The notes under the pieces are model-generated. The model searched no databases, was not told the origin of the DNA, and worked only from the letters and a program-made list of their open reading frames with translations. Made by a program: the position numbers and the translations under genes. Positions 1-9,176 of a DNA stretch of 64,000 nucleotides are shown here, in pieces. Within the stretch, counting starts at the first letter, position 1. The number at the start of each line of letters is the position of its first letter. This DNA comes from HGM04593 sp045588485. GTDB taxonomy: Bacteria; Bacteroidota; Bacteroidia; Bacteroidales; Bacteroidaceae. The DNA lies in NCBI GenBank assembly GCA_045588485.1, contig JAZNEI010000031.1, forward strand, positions 1-64,000, written 5' to 3'.

Positions 1-1
1 C

Positions 2-118
2 ACGTCAGATAGAAACTATATTTTAGCAGTTCCGGCAACCGGAGAAGAAATATATTTTGAGATATATGGTGTAGATCAGTTTGGTAGATTGGTGTTGTTG
101 CTAGAACGTGAGTTATAA
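2..118 (+). CDS. C-terminal end of an unidentified protein (partial)
   Basis: An open frame enters from the left edge and stops at TAA 116-118, giving 38 residues that end FGRLVLLLEREL. It is followed after 18 bases by the ATG of the ADP-ribosylglycohydrolase gene on the same strand, so the two may be co-transcribed. The fragment is too short to identify, and its start lies outside the window. That it is coding is inferred from the clean frame ending just before the next start. Confidence 0.45.
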   Translation, partial: TSDRNYILAVPATGEEIYFEIYGVDQFGRLVLLLEREL

Positions 119-136
119 TTGTAAAAATTAACTAAT

Positions 137-2671
137 ATGTATTACAATAAAATATTAGGTGGAATTGTCGGTGATATCATTGGCTCCACCCGTGAATGGA
201 ACAATGTCAAAACAGAGGATTTTGAGTTATTCCCTGATGGTAGTCGCTTTACCGATGATACGGTGATGACATTGGCAGTTGCCGAATGGTTAATGACCGA
301 CCCTGCACATAGCGAGCGAGGTCTTGTTGAGTGTATGCAACGATTGGGGCGCAAGTATCCCAATGCAGGCTATGGCGGAATGTTCCGCAGGTGGCTCGTA
401 ACCGACAATCCTAAGCCATACAATAGCTTTGGCAATGGCTCGGCTATGCGAGTGAGTCCTGTTGGTCTATATGCTAACTCTATGGAAGAGGCTTTGGAAC
501 TTGCCCGTATCACGGCATCAGTGAGTCACAACCACCCCGAGGGTATCAAGGGTGCGCAGGCAATAGCTGCCGCTATCTATCTGAAGCGAACCGAGATGTT
601 TGATGTGAAAGGCAAAATCAAGCGCTTTGTTGAAAATCATTTCGGATATAACCTTGATATTGACTTAAGGGAGATTCGCCAAGACTACACGTTTGATGTC
701 ACTTGTCAAGGAAGTGTTCCTATTGCTATTATGGCATATCTGCAAGAGCAGTATCGTGCGGAAGAGGCTATTCGTTTAGCAGTGTCAATGGGTGGCGATT
801 CCGACACTATAGGCTGTATGACAGCATCTATTGCAACAACTCAGAGACCTCATGTTATCAGCAGTAGCAGTCTATCGCACGAGATTGAAGATAAATGTCG
901 TGAGTTACTTCCTCCCGACTTGTTGGACATAAACGACCGTTTCTTGGCTTTTATCAATCGCCCTTTGAATCAGTCATACGAAGTCTCTGGCAACGGAATT
1001 ATATATGCCGGTGAATATCCGGGAGACAAATATGGTGAGAAGGCTACGGAAAAATTGAAGCAGATGTATCACTTTGGCATCCGACATTTCATAGATCTTA
1101 CTGAGGAGGGTGAACTGCATCCTTACAACCATTTGTTGCCCTCTGACACCACATACACACGCTTCCCAATCAGGGATTGTGGTGCGCCTAAGAGTATAGA
1201 AAGCGTTCAACGCTTATTGTTGCGCATCGAGGAACTAAAGAAGATGGATGGTTATGTGTATGTACATTGCTGGGGTGGTGTAGGTCGCACCGGAACGATT
1301 GTTGCGTGTTATTTGTCTCAAAATGTGGAAGAACCCGATTTGAATAAAACTTTAGAGGTGCTTCGCGAAAGCTTCTCTGAGATGCCAAAATCGGCCTATA
1401 GGGAGACTCCCGAAACTAAGGAACAAGTTGACTTTATTGCACGATTTATAAATGCAAATTCTTCGTATAAGGATGAGAAGGAAAAGAGGGTTGTTGACTC
1501 TATTCGCGGTTCGCTGATGGCCGGTGCTGCGGGTGATGCACTCGGCTACGAGGTCGAGTTTATGAGCCGTCGCTCTATTCTTTCTCGCTTTGGAGAGAAT
1601 GGCATCACAAAGTTCGCTCTTGACCGCAATGGCAAGGCACTCATAAGCGATGATACGCAGATGACGCTATTTACAGCGAATGGTATGCTGATGGGGCTTA
1701 CTCGCGGATATATGCGTGGTATCGGTGGTTGCCCCGAACAGTATGTCGATATGGCGTACCTTGATTGGTATTACACGCAGACAGGCAAGAAACGCGAAAT
1801 GCTATTGGGCGATTGGCACCCTACTTGGTTGCGCGACCTGCCCGTAATGGCACATCTTCGCGCTCCGGGCAATACCTGTTTGAATGCTTGTGAAAGTATG
1901 CTGCGAGGAGAATGGGTGGTTAACAACAGCAAGGGTTGTGGTGGCATTATGCGTGTTGCTCCTATGGCTCTACTCGATGCCGGATATGCATCAAGAAACG
2001 AAAATGGCTATTATATCGAAGAACTTGCCGAGGCCGGTGGTAAGATAGCAGAGGTTACCCACAAGCACCCACTCGGTTTCTTGCCCGCTTCATTGCTCAC
2101 TGTGCTGTTGTATAAAGTTGCGCCTATGACAGCAAAGCATGTTCGCGAGGAGTTTGATAGTATCGTTGCTGATACTGTGAATATACTTGACCGAATCTAC
2201 AAAGGCAAGTATGAAGCCGACAAGCAGTACCTAAAGGAGCTGACGAACAAGGCTGTACGGTTGGCTCACTCCGACCTTTCAGATGCAGACGCTATTCGTG
2301 AACTTGGTGAAGGCTGGGTTGCCGAGGAGACTTGGGCAATTGCACTCTACTCGGCTATTCGTCATATCAACAGTGTGGAAGATGCGATTATTGCCTCGGT
2401 CAACCACGATGGCGATAGTGATTCGACAGGCTCGGTTTGCGGTAATATTATGGGTGCAATTTATGGCTACGAGCATATCAAGGAGCGCAACATCTTCTGT
2501 CCGGAGGGCTGCAATCTCGAAGATACTCTTGAACTATCAGAGATTATCCTTGCTCTTGCCGACGACCTCTCGACGGGTTGCATCATCAGTGAGTATGACC
2601 CTATTGACACTCCCGAGAAACGGCAGTGGTACGAACGCTACTGTGAGATGAAACCTGCGGGTATCGGCTGA
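137..2671 (+). CDS. ADP-ribosylglycohydrolase - dual-specificity phosphatase - ADP-ribosylglycohydrolase fusion
   Basis: An 844-residue three-domain protein. Residues 1 to about 275 form a DraG/ARH-type ADP-ribosylglycohydrolase with the metal-binding motifs TDDT (39-42) and GDSDT (220-224), plus NGSAMR near 100 and HNHPEG near 131. Residues about 285-440 are a dual-specificity/tyrosine phosphatase with the loop HCWGGVGRTG (377-386), where C378 is the nucleophile and R384 the phosphate-binding arginine. Residues about 455-844 are a second ARH domain with SDDT (504-507), CGGIMR near 601, THKHP near 641 and GDSDST (759-764). All three active sites look intact. ARH enzymes remove ADP-ribose from proteins, nucleic acids or small molecules using two magnesium ions. 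No signal peptide or membrane segment is visible, so it should be cytoplasmic. The physiological substrate is unknown. It converges on hemW with only 45 bases between the stops. Confidence 0.88.
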   Translation: MYYNKILGGIVGDIIGSTREWNNVKTEDFELFPDGSRFTDDTVMTLAVAEWLMTDPAHSERGLVECMQRLGRKYPNAGYGGMFRRWLVTDNPKPYNSFGNGSAMRVSPVGLYANSMEEALELARITASVSHNHPEGIKGAQAIAAAIYLKRTEMFDVKGKIKRFVENHFGYNLDIDLREIRQDYTFDVTCQGSVPIAIMAYLQEQYRAEEAIRLAVSMGGDSDTIGCMTASIATTQRPHVISSSSLSHEIEDKCRELLPPDLLDINDRFLAFINRPLNQSYEVSGNGIIYAGEYPGDKYGEKATEKLKQMYHFGIRHFIDLTEEGELHPYNHLLPSDTTYTRFPIRDCGAPKSIESVQRLLLRIEELKKMDGYVYVHCWGGVGRTGTIVACYLSQNVEEPDLNKTLEVLRESFSEMPKSAYRETPETKEQVDFIARFINANSSYKDEKEKRVVDSIRGSLMAGAAGDALGYEVEFMSRRSILSRFGENGITKFALDRNGKALISDDTQMTLFTANGMLMGLTRGYMRGIGGCPEQYVDMAYLDWYYTQTGKKREMLLGDWHPTWLRDLPVMAHLRAPGNTCLNACESMLRGEWVVNNSKGCGGIMRVAPMALLDAGYASRNENGYYIEELAEAGGKIAEVTHKHPLGFLPASLLTVLLYKVAPMTAKHVREEFDSIVADTVNILDRIYKGKYEADKQYLKELTNKAVRLAHSDLSDADAIRELGEGWVAEETWAIALYSAIRHINSVEDAIIASVNHDGDSDSTGSVCGNIMGAIYGYEHIKERNIFCPEGCNLEDTLELSEIILALADDLSTGCIISEYDPIDTPEKRQWYERYCEMKPAGIG

Positions 2672-2716
2672 GAGGTGTTGGCTATTTTGACTATAGTAGA
2701 GTTGTGTGTTGCTCTG

Positions 2717-3844
2717 TTACTCTACATATATCAAGTCGCGTATTATGGCATCGCTTATGAACAGCCCATCGCGCGTGAGTACAAGAGAGCCGCTTTTCTC
2801 TTTCAGTCGGCCGGCTGCAATGTGTGGCATGGCATTTCTATGCATGTAATCGACGAGCTTGTTTCCGTATTTCTCTTTTATCAGAGATACGGGAACACCG
2901 TCGGCTGTACGCAGTCGGGTGAGTATGGCATCGTTGTATTGTTCGGCTATTGTAAGTTGCTCTGTCTCGTAGAGTGGTCTGCCACTGTTTATTCCATCAA
3001 TATATCGGGTAATATCGGCAATGTTCCATCGACGCGACTCGCCATTATAAGAGTGTGCTGCTGCGCCGCATCCAAGATAAGGAATGTCGTGCCAATAACT
3101 GCTATTGTGGCGGCTTTCGTATCCGGGTAGTGCAAAATTGGATATTTCGTAGTGGCGATATCCGGCTGCTGTCAGTTGCTCTATTAATATTTCGAACTGT
3201 TTTAGATTTTCCTCTTCATCGACGGCCTCTATTTTACCCTGTTGTAGCGCACGATAGAGTGGTGTCTCTTCTTCGTATGTAAGATTGTAGGCCGAGATGT
3301 GGGTTGGATGTAGTTCGATAGCCTCCTCTATGCTCTGTTGCCACTGTTTTGATGTAGATGATGGCAGGGCAAACATCAGGTCGATGCTGATATTGTTGAA
3401 TCCGGCGGCCTTTGCGTCTTTTACTGCTTGTCGGGCTTTTTGGGCAGTGTGGCGGCGGCCGAGTGCTTTTAGTTGCCCATCGTCGAAACTCTGGATACCC
3501 ATACTCAGACGGTTGAACGATAGCGAACGCAGTGTGGCAAGATATTCGGGGGTAAGGTCATCGGGGTTGGCTTCGATGGTAATCTCGGCCGAAGGTGAGA
3601 GTGTGTAGTTCTCACTAATGGTTAATAGAATCTTTTTGAGCTGCTTCCGGGTGAGTGTCGAAGGGGTGCCACCTCCCAAATATATCGTATCTACTATTCC
3701 TTTTATATAATTATTACGCATCTTCAGCTCGAGACAAAGAGCCTCGCAATACTCCAACTGTCGGCTGTGCAGAGTCGACGAGTAGAATGCGCAGTAAAGG
3801 CAGCGCTGCTTGCAGAATGGAATATGTATATAAATTCCTGCCAT
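2717..3844 (-). CDS. hemW: Radical SAM heme chaperone HemW (HemN-like)
   Basis: A 375-residue radical SAM protein. The N-terminus carries the iron-sulfur motif CKQRCLYC (C11, C15, C18), followed by the GGGTPS motif near residue 58 that is typical of the coproporphyrinogen oxidase-like HemN/HemW group. The CxxxCxxC spacing plus the short N-terminus starting IYIHIPFC is characteristic of HemW, a heme-binding chaperone, rather than true HemN, which has an extended N-terminus and a fourth cysteine. The C-terminus shows the small HemN_C-like winged region ending LTRDGLFISDAIIRDL. Length matches the family. It is transcribed alone, converging with the gene at 137-2671 and diverging from the EF-G paralogue at 4075. 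Assignment to HemW rather than another HemN paralogue is by motif only. Confidence 0.9.
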   Translation of the reverse strand: MAGIYIHIPFCKQRCLYCAFYSSTLHSRQLEYCEALCLELKMRNNYIKGIVDTIYLGGGTPSTLTRKQLKKILLTISENYTLSPSAEITIEANPDDLTPEYLATLRSLSFNRLSMGIQSFDDGQLKALGRRHTAQKARQAVKDAKAAGFNNISIDLMFALPSSTSKQWQQSIEEAIELHPTHISAYNLTYEEETPLYRALQQGKIEAVDEEENLKQFEILIEQLTAAGYRHYEISNFALPGYESRHNSSYWHDIPYLGCGAAAHSYNGESRRWNIADITRYIDGINSGRPLYETEQLTIAEQYNDAILTRLRTADGVPVSLIKEKYGNKLVDYMHRNAMPHIAAGRLKEKSGSLVLTRDGLFISDAIIRDLIYVE

Positions 3845-3911
3845 TTTTGTGAAAAAGTGTCAAAATTTGCGGCTAAGATAACTTTTTTTGTTCGTTTTTT
3901 AAAAAAGTGGG

Positions 3912-3919
3912 CAAACTTA
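3912..3919 (-). promoter_or_regulatory. Possible -7 box for hemW
   Basis: Read on the minus strand this is TAAGTTTG, a match to the Bacteroidales -7 consensus TAnnTTTG, 68 bases upstream of the hemW start. No convincing TTTG -33 box was found 19-21 bases further upstream, so support is only partial. Confidence 0.35.
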
Positions 3920-4074
3920 TTTGCTTTTCTTTGTGATAATTCATATATTGTTGCCGCTTTTGAAAAAACTTAATTAACCTAATAGGATGGTACGTGGTAG
4001 AAGCCTTGGTTTCCGACGATAAGATATCGCTGTCCGAGACTCTTCCATTACATCTTTAAAACACAAAAATAGTT

Positions 4075-6228
4075 ATGAAAACTTATCAGACTAACGAAAT
4101 CAAGAACATCGCAATTGTTGGATGTTCAGGCTCAGGTAAAACCACTCTCACTGAAGCTATGCTCTATGAGGGTGGTATTATAAAACGTAGAGGCTCTGTC
4201 GCTGCAAAGAATACAGTCAGCGACTATTTCCCTGTTGAGCAGGAGTATGGATACTCGGTATTCTCGACAGTATTCCAGATTGAACAGGCCGGAAAGAAAC
4301 TGAACCTTATCGACTGCCCGGGCTCGGATGATTTTGCAGGTAGTATGGTGTGTGCAATGGAGGTGTGTAACCTTGCGATGATGGTTATCAATGGCCAGTA
4401 TGGTGTTGAGGTGGGTACACAAAACTGCTTCCGTTACATCAAGAAGATGAAGAAGCCCATGATGTTCGTTGTAAATCAGGTCGACCATGAGAAATGTGAG
4501 TATGACACAGTAATCGAGCAGTTGCAGTCTATCTATGGCTCAAAGGTTGTTCCCGTTCAGTATCCTTTGAATGCAGGTCCCGGCTTTACTACTATCATCG
4601 ACGTTCTTCTTATGAAGAAACTTACATATACCGGTGAGGGTCAGGCTCCTATCGTAGAGGATATCCCTGCCGAGGAGTATGACAAGGCTAAGGCTCTTCA
4701 CATGGAGTTGGTAGAGAAGGCTGCCGAGAACGAAGAGGGTCTTATGGATAAGTTCTTCGAGTCGGAGGAACTTACAACCGACGAGATTCGTATGGGCGCA
4801 CGTATGGGTCTTTCTACCGACAGTGTATACCCTGTTCTCTGCTGTTCGGCTGCGACAGATGTTGCGGTAGGTCGTCTGCTCGAGTTCCTCGCCAACGTAG
4901 CTCCCGAGGTTGATGACATGCCCAAGCCTATGAATGTTGATGGCGAGGTTGTATCTTATGACAGCTCGGCTCCCACATCTATATTCTTCTATAAGACATC
5001 AGTTGAGCCTCATATCGGTGAGGTTAACTACTTTAAGGTTATCAGTGGAACATTGAAACCCGGTGACGACCTCGTTAATGCCGATCGCGGTTCAAAGGAG
5101 CGTATCGCTCAGCTCTATTGCAGTGCAGGTGCCAACCGTGTTGCTGTAGATGAGTTGAAAGCCGGCGACCTTGGCTGTACTGTAAAACTGAAAGATGTGA
5201 AGATTGGTAACACTCTTAATGCCAAGGATGTTAACCATCGATTCTCACTCGTTAAATATCCTGCTTCAAAGTATTCACGTGCAATCAAGCCCGTTAACGA
5301 GTCGGATATGGAGAAACTCATGCAGATTCTCAATCGTATGCATGAGGAGGATCCTACATGGATTGTAGAGCAGTCTAAAGAGTTGCGTCAGACCATCGTT
5401 TACGGACAGGGTGAGTTCCACTTGCGTACACTTAAATGGCGACTCGAGCACGTAGAGAAGATGCAGGTAAAATTTGAGGAGCCCAAAATTCCTTATCGTG
5501 AGACTATTACTAAGGCTGCACGTGCCGACTATCGTCACAAGAAACAGTCGGGTGGTGCAGGACAGTTCGGCGAGGTTCATCTTATCGTAGAACCCTACGA
5601 AGAGGGTAAACCAATGCCCGAGGTTTATCGCTTCGGTAATCAGGAGTTCAAGATTACTCCCAAGGGAAGCGAAGAGGTTACACTCGATTGGGGTGGTAAA
5701 CTGGTATTTGTGAACAGCGTCGTGGGTGGTGCCATTGATGCACGCTTTATGCCTGCTATCCTCAAGGGTATAATGGAGAGAATGGAACGTGGTCCTCTTA
5801 CCGGTTCGTATGCTCGTGATGTTCGCGTAATTGTTTACGATGGAAAGATGCACCCGGTAGATTCAAACGAAATCTCATTTATGCTTGCAGGACGTAATGC
5901 CTTTAGTGAGGCATTCCGCAATGCAGGTCCCAAGGTACTTGAGCCTGTATACGATGTCGAGGTATTCGTTCCCTCTGACAAGATGGGTGATGTGATGAGT
6001 GATATTCAGGGTCGTCGCGGTATGATTATGGGTATGGAGAGTGAGAATGGCTACGAAAAACTAAGTGCCAAGGTGCCTTTGAAAGAGATGGCTTCTTACT
6101 CAACCTCTTTGAGCTCGCTTACCGGAGGTCGCGCATCGTTCATTATGTCGTTTGCATCATACGAACTTGTTCCCACAGATGTTCAGAACAAACTTGTTGA
6201 GGAACTTGCTGTTAAGGATGACGAATAA
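4075..6228 (+). CDS. Elongation factor G paralogue (EF-G2 type)
   Basis: A 717-residue translational GTPase with the full EF-G architecture: G1 loop GCSGSGKTT (16-24), G3 DCPG (80-83), G4 NQVD (134-137), a domain II/III region and a domain IV with GGAGQFGEV, followed by a C-terminal domain V. The switch II sequence is DCPGSDDF instead of the canonical DTPGHVDF, so serine 84 replaces the catalytic histidine. This matches the group of second EF-Gs in Bacteroides (EF-G2 of B. thetaiotaomicron), reported to support translation during carbon starvation without ribosome-dependent GTP hydrolysis. It is unlikely to be the housekeeping fusA, which would keep the histidine and sit in the rpsL-rpsG-fusA cluster. 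A strong terminator follows, and the rprX-rprY genes lie just downstream. Confidence 0.85.
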   Translation: MKTYQTNEIKNIAIVGCSGSGKTTLTEAMLYEGGIIKRRGSVAAKNTVSDYFPVEQEYGYSVFSTVFQIEQAGKKLNLIDCPGSDDFAGSMVCAMEVCNLAMMVINGQYGVEVGTQNCFRYIKKMKKPMMFVVNQVDHEKCEYDTVIEQLQSIYGSKVVPVQYPLNAGPGFTTIIDVLLMKKLTYTGEGQAPIVEDIPAEEYDKAKALHMELVEKAAENEEGLMDKFFESEELTTDEIRMGARMGLSTDSVYPVLCCSAATDVAVGRLLEFLANVAPEVDDMPKPMNVDGEVVSYDSSAPTSIFFYKTSVEPHIGEVNYFKVISGTLKPGDDLVNADRGSKERIAQLYCSAGANRVAVDELKAGDLGCTVKLKDVKIGNTLNAKDVNHRFSLVKYPASKYSRAIKPVNESDMEKLMQILNRMHEEDPTWIVEQSKELRQTIVYGQGEFHLRTLKWRLEHVEKMQVKFEEPKIPYRETITKAARADYRHKKQSGGAGQFGEVHLIVEPYEEGKPMPEVYRFGNQEFKITPKGSEEVTLDWGGKLVFVNSVVGGAIDARFMPAILKGIMERMERGPLTGSYARDVRVIVYDGKMHPVDSNEISFMLAGRNAFSEAFRNAGPKVLEPVYDVEVFVPSDKMGDVMSDIQGRRGMIMGMESENGYEKLSAKVPLKEMASYSTSLSSLTGGRASFIMSFASYELVPTDVQNKLVEELAVKDDE

Positions 6229-6251
6229 TCCCACTTAAGGAAAGTCCATAT

Positions 6252-6293
6252 AAAAATTGTCTGCCACGTTGTACTACGTGGCAGACAATTTTT
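6252..6293 (+). terminator. Intrinsic terminator of the EF-G paralogue
   Basis: A perfect 18-bp stem (6252-6269 with 6276-6293) around a six-base loop, with A-rich 5' and T-rich 3' ends. It lies 23 bases after the stop codon and separates the EF-G paralogue from rprX. Confidence 0.85.
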
Positions 6294-6420
6294 GTGTATT
6301 ATTACTTCTAATTGTTATTTTGTTAACTTAAAATTGGTGTATTGTTAAGAATTGAAAAATATAGCTTAATTTGAGTTAATAAATTATGTCTGTTTTAAAG
6401 GTTATTCTTATATTTACACT

Positions 6421-7974
6421 ATGAAAAAGAATATAATTTGGTTAGTAGGAATTATTATGGGTGCTTGTTGCCTTGGTCTTATCTATATGCAGGTAAGCTA
6501 CATCGAGGCGATGGTGCGTATGCGCAAACAGCATTTCGAGGAGGGCGTAAAGCGCAGTCTATACCAGGCTGCTTATGACCTTGAACTTGATGAGACACGC
6601 AGTTACCTTGTAAATGATATAAAGAAGGATGTTCGCCGCGATTTTCACCGTTCGCAGATAAAGGATGGTTTCCTTATGCTCGAGCATAAGTATATGATTT
6701 CTTCGGGCGATAATAACAAACTGATGGTAGAGACAAGTACCAAGGTTAATACCGAGGCCGGTGCGGCTCTGTTGCCTAAATTCAAACATCAGGGCAATAG
6801 CGGCAATCTCTCTATGCAAGAGCAGCAGCGTCTTATGATTGAGATGCTTAGTAAGCGCTACCAATATCAGCGTGCAATGCTCGATGAGGTTGTGTATACA
6901 ATGATTTATAAGGCAAGTGAGAAGCCATTGGCTCAGAGAATCAACTTCCGACGACTCGACCAGAATATAAAGTCGCAGTTGGCAAACAACGGAATCAGTC
7001 TCTCTTATCACTTCAGAGTTCTTGGTGCCGATGGCAAAGAGGTGTATAAATGTTCCGACTATCATCGTACTGCAGATGATAATGTCTATAAGGAACTTAT
7101 ATTTAAGAACGACCCTCCTACACGAATGGGCGTTCTTGAAATAAATTTCCCTACAGATATTTTGAACAATTATATTTATAGTTCGGTTAAATTTATGATT
7201 CCTTCTATTCTCTTCACTATCGTGTTGCTGGTGACATTCGTTATTACGCTTTATATGATTGTGAGACAGAAAAAATTAACAGAGATAAAGAATGATTTTA
7301 TAAATAATATGACGCACGAGTTTAAGACACCGATATCGACAATATCACTTGCAGCGCAGATGTTGCAAGACCAGTCGGTGGCAAAGTCGCCGGCTATGTT
7401 CGGACGTTTGTCGGGCGTTATATCAAGCGAGACTAAGAGGCTTCGTTTCCAAGTCGACAAGGTGCTTCAGATGTCGATGTTCGAGGACCGTAAAACTGCT
7501 TCGCTGAAAATGAAGGAACTCGATTCGCACGAACTGTTGAAAGGTGTAATAAATACTTTTACAGTAAAGGTCGAACAGAGTGGAGGACACATCGAGTGGG
7601 AACCTACTGCCGATGACCCGTATGTATATGTCGATGAGATGCACTTTACCAATGTTATCTTTAATCTGATGGATAATGCGCTCAAATATAAGAAACGTGA
7701 TGAGCCTCTGAATCTTACTCTGCGCACCTGGAATGCCAACGGACACTTTATGCTCTCGTTGCAAGATAATGGAATTGGAATACGTAAAGAGGATCTTAAA
7801 AAGATATTTGATAAGTTCTACCGTGTGCAAACCGGTAATGTGCACGATGTGAAAGGCTTCGGATTGGGACTTGCATACGTCAAGCAGATAATTCAGGCAC
7901 ACGGAGGAACAATTCGCGCCGAGAGTGAGATTGGCGTTGGAACAACATTTGTAATTGTATTACCTTTAAAATAA
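6421..7974 (+). CDS. rprX: Sensor histidine kinase, RprX type
   Basis: A 517-residue membrane histidine kinase. One membrane segment lies at about residues 5-23 and a second at 258-280, bracketing a roughly 235-residue periplasmic sensor region with no recognised fold. The cytoplasmic part has a HisKA H-box (NMTHEFKTP, phosphoacceptor H299), an N-box (NLMDNALKYK) and the G-box GFGLGLAYVKQI. Partner and order match RprX of Bacteroides fragilis, a sensor isolated for its effect on tetracycline-resistance regulation. It is followed after eight bases by its OmpR-family regulator. The symbol rests on family resemblance and on the pairing, so the naming is less certain than the function. Confidence 0.88.
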   Translation: MKKNIIWLVGIIMGACCLGLIYMQVSYIEAMVRMRKQHFEEGVKRSLYQAAYDLELDETRSYLVNDIKKDVRRDFHRSQIKDGFLMLEHKYMISSGDNNKLMVETSTKVNTEAGAALLPKFKHQGNSGNLSMQEQQRLMIEMLSKRYQYQRAMLDEVVYTMIYKASEKPLAQRINFRRLDQNIKSQLANNGISLSYHFRVLGADGKEVYKCSDYHRTADDNVYKELIFKNDPPTRMGVLEINFPTDILNNYIYSSVKFMIPSILFTIVLLVTFVITLYMIVRQKKLTEIKNDFINNMTHEFKTPISTISLAAQMLQDQSVAKSPAMFGRLSGVISSETKRLRFQVDKVLQMSMFEDRKTASLKMKELDSHELLKGVINTFTVKVEQSGGHIEWEPTADDPYVYVDEMHFTNVIFNLMDNALKYKKRDEPLNLTLRTWNANGHFMLSLQDNGIGIRKEDLKKIFDKFYRVQTGNVHDVKGFGLGLAYVKQIIQAHGGTIRAESEIGVGTTFVIVLPLK

Positions 7975-7982
7975 AAAGTATT

Positions 7983-8684
7983 ATGGAAGAGAAACAGAGT
8001 ATTTTGCTATGCGAGGATGATGAGAATCTTGGTATGTTGCTGAGAGAGTATCTACAGGCCAAAGGTTATCATGCCGAGTTATGTCCCGATGGTGAAGTTG
8101 GTTACAGAACTTTCTTCAAGGGGAAATTTGATATATGCGTGCTTGATGTTATGATGCCTGTAAAGGATGGTTTTACGCTTGCACAGGAGATTCGTGCCGC
8201 TAATTCCGAGGTTCCTATTATATTCCTTACTGCTAAGGCTTTGAAAGAGGATATCCTTGAGGGATTCAAGATTGGTGCCGATGACTATATTACAAAACCC
8301 TTCAGTATGGAAGAGCTTGTATTCCGTATCGAGGCTGTGTTGCGTCGTGTATGCGGCAAGAAGAGTAAAGAGAATACGCTCTATAAGATTGGAGGATTTA
8401 TGTTCGATACTCAGAAACAGCTTCTTACAATAGACGGACAGCAGACAAAACTCACAACAAAAGAGTCGGAACTGTTGGCGCTGCTTTGTGCGCATGCAAA
8501 TGAGATTCTGCAACGCGATTTTGCCTTAAAGACAATATGGATAGATGATAACTATTTCAATGCACGTAGTATGGATGTTTATATCACAAAATTGCGTAAG
8601 CATTTGAAAGCCGATCCCTCTATCGAGATTATCAATATCCATGGTAAGGGTTATAAACTCATTGCTCCCGAGACCGAGGCTTAA
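7983..8684 (+). CDS. rprY: OmpR/PhoB-family response regulator, RprY type
   Basis: A 233-residue response regulator. The receiver domain (1 to about 120) has the acidic pair near E11/D12, phosphoacceptor D55 in VLDVMMP, the conserved threonine in IIFLTAK and the lysine in YITKPF. The C-terminal half is a winged helix DNA-binding domain with the typical ELLALLC and RSMDVYITKLRKHL segments. It lies eight bases after rprX and should be phosphorylated by it. Resemblance to RprY of Bacteroides fragilis is by sequence pattern and neighbour. A terminator follows at 8702-8734. Confidence 0.9.
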   Translation: MEEKQSILLCEDDENLGMLLREYLQAKGYHAELCPDGEVGYRTFFKGKFDICVLDVMMPVKDGFTLAQEIRAANSEVPIIFLTAKALKEDILEGFKIGADDYITKPFSMEELVFRIEAVLRRVCGKKSKENTLYKIGGFMFDTQKQLLTIDGQQTKLTTKESELLALLCAHANEILQRDFALKTIWIDDNYFNARSMDVYITKLRKHLKADPSIEIINIHGKGYKLIAPETEA

Positions 8685-8701
8685 TTTTCGGCAAAGGGTA
8701 C

Positions 8702-8734
8702 AAAAAAAGGTTCGGAATCTTCCGAACCTTTTTT
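8702..8734 (+). terminator. Intrinsic terminator of rprX-rprY
   Basis: A GC-containing stem AAAGGTTCGGA / TCCGAACCTTT with a very short loop, preceded by A residues and followed by a T run, 17 bases after the rprY stop. The flanking A and T runs could also let it act for the convergent small gene at 8754-8933. Confidence 0.85.
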
Positions 8735-8753
8735 GTTTCTTAACTTTATGATG

Positions 8754-8933
8754 TTAGTTCTTGTCAAGACATTTCTTGCTTGCCAAAACGTATACAATGA
8801 TACCTACTAACATTGCAGCGAATGTGCCCCAAATGATAAGGTTGTTGTTAATCAAACCACTAAAATAGTAAAGGACAAGTGCTGCTGCTCCAAGAAGTAC
8901 AAGAGCCATTCCAAAATAACTGAGAGCTTTCAT
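8754..8933 (-). CDS. Small two-helix membrane protein (59 aa)
   Basis: A minus-strand frame from ATG at 8933 to TAA at 8754 encodes 59 residues beginning MKALSYFGMALVLLGAAALV. It has two hydrophobic segments, about residues 5-25 and 31-51, separated by a short polar turn (SGLINNN), and a charged tail ending KKCLDKN. This is the pattern of a small inner membrane hairpin protein. It fills the gap between rprY and rpsF. Its two-helix composition and clean start and stop argue for a real gene, but no family is recognised and its function is unknown. Confidence 0.6.
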   Translation of the reverse strand: MKALSYFGMALVLLGAAALVLYYFSGLINNNLIIWGTFAAMLVGIIVYVLASKKCLDKN

Positions 8934-9097
8934 ATTCTATATATTATTTATTTATATTCTGACTGCAAAGTAACACATAAATATTCTGATAATGAAATTT
9001 TTTTTGCTAAATTTTGTGTTTCAACTCCTTTCTTTTATATAAATTCACTTTTTCCTACCTGAAAAAGTACAGACTGCACATCTTTTAGTGTTAAAGT

Positions 9098-9128
9098 TTT
9101 GCCATATAAAAAAATATTCCTATCTTTG
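9098..9128 (+). promoter_or_regulatory. Promoter of the rpsF-rpsR-rplI operon
   Basis: TTTG at 9098-9101 and TATCTTTG at 9121-9128 with a 19-base spacer match the Bacteroidales sigma-ABfr consensus exactly. The expected transcription start is about 9135, leaving a leader of roughly 40 bases before rpsF. Confidence 0.85.
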
Positions 9129-9176
9129 CACCCGCGTTTAGATAAACGGAATGTTTAACCAAATTTATTAACAAAA

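Noticed and set aside
2675..3130. Plus-strand open frame opposite the end of hemW
   Set aside because: It is antisense to a clear radical SAM gene and has a low-complexity hydrophobic and Cys-rich composition with no family pattern.
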